Under the pieces are notes generated by a model. It was not told the DNA's origin, searched no databases, and was given only the letters and a program-made list of their open reading frames with translations. Both the position numbers and the translations under genes were made by a program. DNA of 64,000 nucleotides from Nelumbo lutea (Eukaryota > Streptophyta > Magnoliopsida > Proteales > Nelumbonaceae): the NCBI GenBank assembly GCA_022828595.1, contig JAKGHH010000001.1:141813017-141877016 (forward strand), written 5' to 3'. Position 1 is the stretch's first letter. The number at the start of each line of letters is the position of its first letter. Below, in pieces: positions 56,736 through 64,000 of this stretch.

Positions 56736-57480
56736 TCATATTGTGATATTCAGTTGGATCTTCAAAAGAGTACCAAGGTCCTTGATAGCAAATGTAGCGG
56801 CCAACTGTGAAATGAAGTGAGAGATAGCATCTACACTATTTCCTGTAACTACCAAGTCATCCACATAGATGAGGGTGCACAAAATAATGTTGTTAGTATG
56901 ATAAGTGAATAGGGAAGAATCAGAGTTCACAGCCTTAAATCCCATGTTGTGAAGAGATGAACTTCGTTTTGAGAACCAAGCTTTGAGGGGCTTGTTTGAG
57001 ACCATATAATGCCTTATTGAGTTTGTAGGCATAGTTAGGGAATTGAGGGTCCTCAAAACCCTAAGGTTGTCTCATATACACATTTTCAAATACTTCACCA
57101 TGCAAAAAAGCATTATTCACATCTAGCTAGCGAATGGGCCATTTATGAGAAACAACAATGTTAAGGATAGTCCTTATGATAGCGGGTTTAACAATTGGAC
57201 TGAAAATCTCACCAACATCAATACCAAGCTATTGAGTGAAGCCTTGAGCTACAAGATGGGCTTTGTAGCGCTGGAGACTACCATCAGCATTGTGTTTGAC
57301 TTTATATATCCATTTGCAGCCAATAACATTCATATCACTAGTGTAGGGAACCAATATCCATATGCCATTTTTCATGTGAGCATCAAATTCTTCACACATG
57401 GCTTGGCACCATTCAACATGTTTCTTAGCTTGCGAGTAAGATGATGGTTCAAGAAAACTATGGGAATATTGAGATAACAA
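56736..57480 (-). pseudogene. Copia reverse transcriptase (minus-strand element)
   Basis: 57480-57229 reads QAMCEEFDAHMKNGIWILVP then NVIGCKWIYKVKHNADGSLQ, YKAHLVAQGFTQ. 57056-56736 carries the active site IYVDDLVVTGNS, intact. Frames between are broken, and a 41-bp tandem duplication (56697-56737 and 56738 on) disrupts the C-terminal region. Confidence 0.85.
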
Positions 57481-57522
57481 CGCTTCCGATAGTGGATGTT
57501 TAGTAGCTAGTAAAGATGACCC

Positions 57523-58656
57523 TTATGCATGGGACCTAGTCACCATGGGGTGAGACTGAACTGGATTAGGTATAGGAGTAGTTATTCTCATAATGGATTC
57601 GATACTTCTCATCCTAGGTGGTGGTGAAGATGATGAGTGTGGTGGTAACGGGGATGAAGGTGGTGATTGTGGTGATGGTGTCTCAACTGAATGGGAAGTA
57701 GTGAGTGGGGGAGCTGAAATAAAAGTGCCAGAACTCAAGGATTTGGAGGGGGAAGGGGCTGTAATGGTAGTGTAAGGGAAAACTACATTAAAAACAACAT
57801 CACAGTTGATGATAACTTTCTCAGAAATCAGGTTGAAGCAATGATACCCTTTGTGTAAAGTGTTGTAGCCCAAAAAAATATGGAGGAACGAAATTCATTT
57901 TAGGTTAATTGAAGGGTCTTAGGAAGGGATAGCAAGAACACCCAAAAACTTTGACAATGTTGTAGTCATGGGATTTTGCAAATAATTTCTCATGAGGAGA
58001 AAGACCCTACAACAATGGAGTAGGCATGCGGTTTATCAAAAAAGTAGTAGTAAGAACAACTTCATCCCAAGAAGAAAGAGGTAAAGAGGCATGAGAAAGT
58101 AATGCAAGTGCAATCTCAGTAATATGCCTATGCTTTCAGGAGCACCATTTTGAGAGTGAGCATGAGGGCAAGAAATACGATGAAATATCCCAAAATTTTC
58201 AAGATAAATAGCAATAGTACAATATTCACCTCCCCAGACTGAAAATATTTGATTTTAGTATAGAAGAGATTTTTTACTTGATTCTTGAACTTAAAAAAAA
58301 AAAAAAACAGATAATGCATCAGATTTATTAGTCAATGGAAATACCCAACAAAAGCGACTAAAATCATCCATGAACAAAATATAGTATTTAAACCCATTAT
58401 GTGATCTAATAGGGGAGGGTCCCCAAATATCTAAATAAATTAACTCCAATGGTGCTAAAGAATGATGATGACAATTAGTATATGGGAGACGACAACTCTT
58501 AGCTACTTGACAATGATGACAAAATTGAAAATTATCATTAACAAAAGGAAACCCAATAGAACTAAGAACTTGCTTTAGGACCTTTAGTGTTGGATGACCT
58601 AGACAAAGTTCCCATGACTCAATAGAGGCATTGGCAACAAAAGTTGAAGGGCATGG
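57523..58656 (-). pseudogene. Copia integrase and linker (minus-strand element)
   Basis: 58656-58291 reads WELCLGHPTLKVLKQVLSS, FCHHCQVAKSCRLPY (zinc region), LELIYLDIWGPSP (Asp) and FMDDFSRFCWVFPLTN. 58319-58128 continues in another frame with the second Asp region decayed; a further frame keeps the HSQNGAPES (Glu) motif near 58140. 57873-57523 is the linker, GYNTLHKGYHCFNLISEKVI followed by a Pro/Ser-rich stretch. The first few residues of the open frame right of 58656 belong to the LTR of the inserted element. Confidence 0.85.
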
Positions 58657-59061
58657 TGTTACATTAAACAACATGATTAGGACCCGAGATTTCAAATCCA
58701 ATGGACAATACAAGGGAGATCAAGCATGGTTCATGTGAGAACCATGTTAAATATTATTTTATGTTTTTGTTGAAACAACTACATATACGAATAGAATTTC
58801 TTACCTCCTCCACAAGCCATGACCACGAGTTTGATCCCTTGGTGGGTGATAAAGCCAGTGTAAATCATTGAGGTTCCCTTGTTCTAACAAAGACTATGTA
58901 ATCCTCTTAAAATCATGTCCTTAAGCAATGGTTGTCTGGAACTATTGGAGCTATTCTTCCAAGACCAATGTGCCAGCACTCAGTTTCCTCCTTTTTCTCT
59001 TGGCTTTCAACTATTTTCTTTCTCCTTTCAAGCCAATCCCTCTCATGGCGGTCCACTCACA
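58657..59061 (-). repeat. 3' LTR of the deleted Copia element
   Basis: Matches 60120-60531 in order, with scattered substitutions: shared words include 'gatcaagcatggttcatgtg', 'gatcccttggtgggtgataa' and 'caagccaatccctct'. The end near 59061 is inferred from where similarity fades. Confidence 0.75.
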
Positions 59062-59109
59062 TGTAAAGCTTCCTTCCATGCATCATGATGTCATACATCA
59101 CAACCCTTA

Positions 59110-59740
59110 GTGTTTATGTTGTGTCTTCTCTAGTACATCTGTCCAAACAGAATGTGCACAAATCGACAGATTTGTGACAAAGATAGTGGAGAAAACTCAA
59201 CTAATCATAGACATATGTCATTGTATCAGATTAGATAAAAATCGAACTGGCCAGACCCATGTCTTTAACATGGTTCACAAATACATTAGGGGACAACCCT
59301 TTAGTCATGGGGCCAACAATCATCTTGTCAGTTCCAATGTGTTCAATAGTAATCTTCTACTCCTAAATTATGTCCCTCACAACCAAGCACTTCAAATTTA
59401 TGTACTTGCTTTGGCTGCTACTTTTATTATTCTTTGAGAAAAACATAGCATTAGCTTTGTCACAAAATAACCGTATTAGTCTGTCAATACTATTGAGAAC
59501 CAAAGCTCTGAGACCGGCGATAAAGTTCTTCAGCCACATTGCATGGGTTGTGGCATCGTGGCATCCTATAAATTTTTCTCCCATGGTGGAGGATGCTCTC
59601 AGCTTTTATTTTAAGCTTCTCCAAGAAACAACTCCCCCTGCCAACAGAAATACATACTCTGATGTTGACTTTCGGGTGTCAGGGCACCCAGCATATTCAA
59701 AATCAATATACCCCAACAACTCCAAATTGTCTCCTTTTCT
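59110..59740 (-). pseudogene. Copia RNase H tail (deleted element)
   Basis: The minus frame reads FEYAGCPDTRKSTSEYVFLL, SWRSLKQKLRAS, EKFIGCHDATTHAMWLKNFI, LFCDKANAMFFSKNNKSSSQ and KYINLKCLVVRDII, then a stop. The tail motif MTKGLSPNVFVNHVKDMG follows in the same region (about 59300-59250). Key acidic positions are present, but upstream catalytic domains are absent. Confidence 0.75.
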
Positions 59741-60105
59741 ATATTTGAGAACAAATTCATTTGTTCCTTGTAGATATCTAGCTTATTCATGGCTTGTTAC
59801 ATCAATTATGCTTCAAAACCATGGCATTTAAATTGAAAAAAAAAAAAAGTTACATCACCAAAGAACAAATACAAGGAAATGATCATTACATAGAGAAAGG
59901 TCAAGCCATGAACAAGATCTCGGTGTTACCAAAACTCATTAACATAGGGTCCAAAAAAGGATTAAAAAAATAACTGCTACAAGGAGAAACAACAACATAA
60001 ATAATCATAACAGTAGTGATGTGATTGAATCCTAATGCAGCCATGATGACTAGGTTAAACATCAATGGTAAGAGACCAAAAATGAGCCATAGTCTGGTAG
60101 GACCG

Positions 60106-60117
60106 CCTCTGATACCA
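60106..60117 (-). other. Primer-binding site (deleted Copia element)
   Basis: Minus strand TGGTATCAGAGG begins 2 bases inside the LTR at 60120, matching the initiator-Met type at 11 of 12 positions. This fixes the element as minus-strand with its 5' LTR on the right. Confidence 0.85.
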
Positions 60118-60119
60118 CT

Positions 60120-60531
60120 TGTTACATTAAACAACATGACCAGGACCCAAGATTTCATATACAATGGACAACAATGCAGGGACGATCAAGCATGGTTCAT
60201 GTGAGAACCATGTTAAATATTATTTTCTGTTTTGCTGAAACAATGACAACTACATATATAAATAAAATTTCTTACTTCTTCCAGAACCCATGACCACGAG
60301 CTTGATCCCTTGGTGGGTGATAAAACCAGTGTAAATCATTGAGGTTCCCTTGTTCTAACAAAGACTATGTAATCCTCTTGCAATCATGTCCTTAAGAAAT
60401 GGTTGTCTGAAACTATTGGAGCTATTCTTCCAAGACCAATGTGTCAGCACTAAGTTTCCTCCTTTTTCTCTTGGCTTTCCACTATTTTCTTTCTCCTCTC
60501 AAGCCAATCCCTCTTTTGGAGCACTCTCACG
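60120..60531 (-). repeat. 5' LTR of the deleted Copia element
   Basis: See 58657-59061. The border at the right end is approximate; a few dozen bases before the assembly gap are not explained by it. Confidence 0.72.
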
Positions 60532-60573
60532 TTCAAGAAGAATAATAGGGGATTCTCTTGAATGTTTTTCTCT

Positions 60574-60673
60574 NNNNNNNNNNNNNNNNNNNNNNNNNNN
60601 NNNNNNNNNNNNNNNNNNNNNNNNNNNNNNNNNNNNNNNNNNNNNNNNNNNNNNNNNNNNNNNNNNNNNNNNN
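60574..60673. other. Assembly gap (100 N)
   Basis: Exactly 100 undetermined bases, probably a placeholder of unknown true length. It separates the nested Copia elements from a different repeat, so the neighbour order here is less certain. Confidence 0.99.
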
Positions 60674-62118
60674 TTCAACTGTTGAGATTTGTTTTGCAAA
60701 ATATATTTTATATAAGATATAAAAGTATATGTATATGGTTTCTAAATTGTTTGCAAGAAGGTTTTAATATCTCTGGGCATCCAGATATAAGTGGAGAAGT
60801 GCAACAGCTGTTCCTCTGTGCCAGCCAGAGGGAGAGGTCCTCTCTTAGTTAGGGACAGTGTATGTATCATTATGGGCTGAGGAATGGATTCAATGTAAGA
60901 CCATTAGAGGTTCAATACCTGATGGGCTAAGTATCCTGTCAGTCTGCCCAACAGTCCCTGGGTGTTTACAAGGTTGGCTCTTGGCCGAGGTGACCTCGTT
61001 GGGTGTATAGTGATTGTGGTGCCGTGGAGCCCAATTGAAATGGGTTTTCAGGGGGTGGCAAAGCTGTCTTTTAACAGTTGTATTCGGTCCAGAGCCTTGT
61101 AAGCACTACGGTTCTGGTGCCGAACCCATGTGGCTGATGTGTTTAGAATCTAATGCTTGGGTCCGCACGCCATATCAAGGAAACCCAACTGGGCAGCAGT
61201 TAAGAAAGTGGTTAAGTGAGCACATACAGCTTAATGGGACCTGATAGAATGCCCTGTTTCTCGAATCTGGGTTTTGTTTATTTAGAGTTAATAAATGGGA
61301 GCGTTAAATTCTGAATGTTGGAAAAGCAGCTTTAATAGGATTGGGTCTTAGACCCTATCTCTACCTTGAGAGGGTCCATAGATCTAAATAAGATTATAGA
61401 TCTGGAAACCTCCTAATTTCCCAGATTAGAGAGATTGGCCTGGATCTGTATCTTCTCAGATTGATAGATAAGGATTTATCCCTTATCATTTAAAGGGTAC
61501 TCCTAACCCAAATGTGATTTTTGGATTAAAGCACTCGCTAATCTGATTAGGAGTTGAATCTCCTTTAAGATTATAGAAGAAGAAGGGGGCGGCACGCCTT
61601 TAGACACACAAACCGACAGATCATTCAGGTTTTTCCTTTAATGTGCTGAAATCAAGAACGAGAGAATTTTGCTCCCTGGCAAATATCTCTCTTTGGCCGC
61701 CATCCCTGTTCTTGCCGCCCTGTTTGCCAGTTCGATCTCCACTTGTGGGAGAAGTCAAGATTGGATCTTGACATCAGTCCTTTGAGAAAGGATTGAAAGG
61801 AAGCTGTGCTCACGTACCATCTTGCTGATTCTTGCGAATGACAGAGTTTCTTGGAGAAGAACACTGCTGATTCTGCTCCACTTGCACTGCGCCATCTTCA
61901 GTGGGAGCAGTCTTTGGATCCTTCCTTGGGCGTGAACACCTTCGTTGGGAGATATTACTTCTCCGTATCAGGTATAATCCTTCCCACTCCTTTTTGGTTT
62001 CTGATCTGGTTTAGTTTATGGTTCAGAATTGATCCTTGAAAATATGATATTCTAACTGGGGAATACGATTCCCAGTTGAAGGGAGAGAAAAATTTTTGAA
62101 ATTCGCCCCTTATTCCGC
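60674..62118 (+). repeat. Angela-like LTR, 5' truncated by the gap
   Basis: Follows 15825-16889 of the Angela-like 3' LTR in order at lower similarity: 'tgttttgcaaaat', 'gtatatggttt', 'cccaactgggcagcagtt', 'cgtgaacacc..cgttgggagata' and an end in attCCGCA. It is followed by the same leader start, so this is a 5' LTR of a related but diverged family. The first third is missing (gap). Confidence 0.75.
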
Positions 62119-62152
62119 ATTCTTTTGGGCGTCCATAGGATGGATCTCTCAT
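62119..62152 (+). other. Leader start joined to Tat sequence
   Basis: Resembles the start of the leader at 9776 (ttttggcatccatacgatgg compared with ttttgggcgtccataggatgg), then changes without spacer into Tat coding DNA at about 62153. Confidence 0.6.
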
Positions 62153-62730
62153 CCCTTCATTGAGGCCAACCCGGACAAAATCAAAGCCATCCTAGAAATG
62201 AGACCACCCTGGAAATTAAAGGAGGTTCAGAAGTTGAACGGCCGATTAGCCGCCATTGAGCCGCTTCATGTCCAAGTCAGCAGATCGCTTGCCTACCCTT
62301 CTTTAAGGCCATAAAGAGCAAAGGTTTCGAATGAACCGAAGAGTGCCAACTGGCGTTCGACGAGTTCAAAAGGCACCTCACTTGCATCCCAGTCTTAACC
62401 CGACCCGTAGAGGGTGATATTTTAGAGCTTACCTCTCGGCAAGTGACGAGGTGGTCAGATCGGTTCTAATCAACGAAGTAGATCGGGTCCAACGACCCGT
62501 CTATTATGTTAGTAAAGTGTTGTAGGGAGCAGAGACACGGTACCCAGCGATAGAAAAGTTAGCCTATGCACTAGTCATAGCAGCCCAAGAGTTCCACTCG
62601 TACTTTCAAGCTCACACCATCGTTGTCCTTACCAACAAACCTCTGAGGCAAGTCTTGCTCAAGCCCGATGTCTCAGGAAGGTTGACAAAGTGGGCCATTG
62701 AGCTCAACGAGTACGAACTCTAGTATAAAC
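62153..62730 (+). pseudogene. Tat RT end and RNase H, partial
   Basis: Starts within RT: IEANPDKIKAILEMRPPWKL then KEVQKLNGRLAAI. A frameshift near 62320 follows. RNase H pieces are then readable: DEVVRSVLINEVDRVQRPVY, TRYPAIEKLAYALVIAAQEF, TNKPLRQVLLKPDVSGRLTK. A stop interrupts (tag near 62522). Same lineage as 29386-39642 but a different family, on the plus strand. Confidence 0.82.
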
Positions 62731-63261
62731 CACAAATTGCTATTCAAGGCCCAAGCCTTGGCAAATTTCGTCGCAGAATGCACCTTTAGCTCCGAAGTCC
62801 CAGGCCGGTGGAACACGAGGCCCCCAGTACGGGTGAGCCCGGGGTTCCCGGGCTCGTTGAGGCTCGAGTGCCGTGAAGTAGCAACCAACGCGGCATATCT
62901 CATAGTTAGGCCAAGCGTGAACTGGGACGAGGAACCCTGGATCATTCATGTAGATGGCTCGTCAAACCGGCAGGGCAGCGGAGCTGGGATCGTTCTGTAC
63001 GGGCCAAGTGGTGTGAAACTGGAGTACGCACTACACTTTGAGTTCGCGGCATCTAACAATGAAGCAGAGTATGAGGCGCTACTAGCCATGCTGGATCTGG
63101 CAAAGGAAGTGAAAGCCAATCACATTGTCGTCTGCAGCGACTCCCAACTCATGGTCAATCAGGTTATGGGTGAGTACGAAGCTCGCGAGCCAACCATGGT
63201 AGCTTACTCGGCCAAAGTAAGAGGGGCTCTGCTCAACTTTCAATCACACTTCATCCAGTAA
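62698..63261 (+). pseudogene. Tat second RNase H (plus-strand fragment)
   Basis: Open for 187 codons; the first about 80 codons are linker. Then WIIHVDGSSNRQGSGAGIVL, YALHFEFAASNNEAEYEALL and HIVVCSDSQLMVNQVMGEYE: the archaeal-type RNase H with both the DGSSN Asp and the SDSQL Asp kept, unlike the copy at 34509-34796. Ends at a stop at 63259-63261. Confidence 0.88.
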
Positions 63262-64000
63262 ATCCTGAGATCAGAGAACGTCGAGGCCGATGCCCTATCC
63301 CGGTTAGCCAGCACTGGTGATAACACCATGAGGACCGTGTATATAGAGAACTTGCCTTGGCCTAGCATTCTCAAGGGGGCAAAGGAGGTCACTCTCGTTG
63401 TTCAAGCAGAGCTGAGCTAGATTGATCCGCTCATGTGCTTCCTGCTACACGGGACCCTCCCCACAGATCGTAATGCCGCCAGGAGGGTAGAGCGTCAGGC
63501 AGCCAAATACATCATGATAGACGGACGACTGTACCAAAAATCCTACGCGCTTCCCTACCTGCGCTGCCTGCGACCCTCTAAAGCTAGGCTCGTCCTCCGC
63601 GATTCTCATGAGTACTTGTGCAGTGGACACTTGGGGGGTAGAGCCCTCACTCAGAAAGCACTATGACAGGAGTATTACTGGCCAACAATGAAGGCAGATG
63701 CAACCGAGCTCATAAAAAAATGTGACAAGTGTCAGAAGTAGGCCAACATCCACCACCGACCTGCCGTCGACCTAAAGTACCTCACTAGCCCGTGGCCATT
63801 CGCACAATGGGGGATTGACTTACTCGAGCCATTTCTACAGCTACAGGACAAAGGAGGTTCCTGGTGGTGGCAGTTGACTATTTCACGAAGTGGGTCGAAG
63901 CTAAACCTCTCGCAACAATTATAGCCCAGAATGTGCAAAACCTCTTTTGGAAGAACATAGTGTGTCGTTTCGGATTACCTCGGTGCTGATCTCCGACAAT
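63262..64000 (+). pseudogene. Tat integrase N-terminal part, running off the window
   Basis: After the linker (RSENVEADALSRLAS), the zinc domain reads GHLGGRALTQKAL, then a stop (tga, 63664-63666), then EYYWPTMKADATELIKKCDK. The second Cys pair is CDKC, followed by a stop at 63739-63741. The core starts WGIDLLEPFLQLQDKGG (first Asp, in GIDLL) and then shifts frame. The end of the domain lies beyond 64000. Confidence 0.82.

Larger units (their letters stand above)
56175..58656 (-). mobile_element. Copia element, truncated, minus strand
   Basis: Runs from the LTR at 56174 up to 58656 (integrase start), where a second Copia element is inserted. Domain order on the minus strand is integrase, RT, RNase H. 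The gag and protease parts are not in the window and would lie beyond the inserted element, where the assembly gap and other repeats follow. The coding frames are split into many pieces. Confidence 0.85.
58657..60531 (-). mobile_element. Internally deleted Copia element nested in the first
   Basis: About 1.9 kb with two LTRs of about 400 bp (58657-59061 and 60120-60531) and only 1.06 kb between. It begins TGTTACATTAAACAACATG on the plus strand; LTR outer ends are uncertain at the right. The interior keeps a primer-binding site and an RNase H tail but lacks gag, protease, integrase and RT. It interrupts the integrase of the neighbouring Copia element at 58656/58657. No matching target duplication could be read (left flank catgg). 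Confidence 0.75.

Noticed and set aside
60386..60852. Frames running through the assembly gap
   Set aside because: They exist only because unknown bases are read as open codons.
1..64000. CRISPR arrays, rRNA or tRNA genes, operons
   Set aside because: None seen; repeats are transposon-derived and no cloverleaf-like T-loop with matching arms was found by eye, although a tRNA scan would be more reliable.

Overview
The window is nuclear DNA from a flowering plant, probably a eudicot, although the sequence alone does not fix the species. It is AT-rich, packed with LTR retrotransposons of plant lineages (Angela-like and Tork/TNT1-like Copia, Tat-lineage Gypsy with a second RNase H), and holds small DNA elements typical of plants (Mutator-like, hAT-like, Tourist-like, Helitron). 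Only one gene looks intact: a single-exon ARMADILLO-repeat protein at 46231-47979 on the minus strand.

Layout. 1-8149: AT-rich DNA with decayed Helitron ends (about 727 and 5004) and a foldback Mutator-like element (932-1952). 8150-16889: an 8.7 kb Angela-like Copia element with 1.6 kb LTRs and every reading frame broken. 17308-17708: a hAT-type miniature element with a perfect 8-bp target duplication. 17884-23021: a 5.1 kb Tork-like Copia element with a perfect 5-bp target duplication. 25318-40634: a minus-strand Helitron body and tandem partial copies of it; copy two was split by a 10.3 kb Tat Gypsy element (29386-39642, minus strand). That element carries, between integrase and 3' LTR, a decayed gene on the opposite strand. 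40635-46230: mostly non-coding, with two hAT-like elements and microsatellites.

46231-48200 is the ARM-repeat gene and its likely promoter. 48769-49608 holds tandem and single Tourist-like MITEs, 50985-51747 a Mutator-like element with a perfect 9-bp target duplication, 52437-52786 an exact 175-bp tandem duplication, and 53852-54622 a solo LTR of another Tat-like family. 55880-58656 is a decayed minus-strand Copia element cut by a second, internally deleted Copia element (58657-60531). A 100-base assembly gap (60574-60673) follows, then a truncated Angela-like LTR (60674-62118) joined directly to the middle of a plus-strand Tat polyprotein that runs off the end.

The retroelement genes do not form a working set: each has stops, frameshifts or deletions. 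The value of the region is its layered insertion history, with many boundaries resolved by target site duplications, plus one conserved-looking cellular gene. I found no convincing new multi-gene system. The least ordinary items are the antisense, intron-bearing-looking gene inside the Tat element, the tandem Helitron-derived array split by it, and three Helitron 3' ends that each abut a simple repeat or 5'-end-like sequence.
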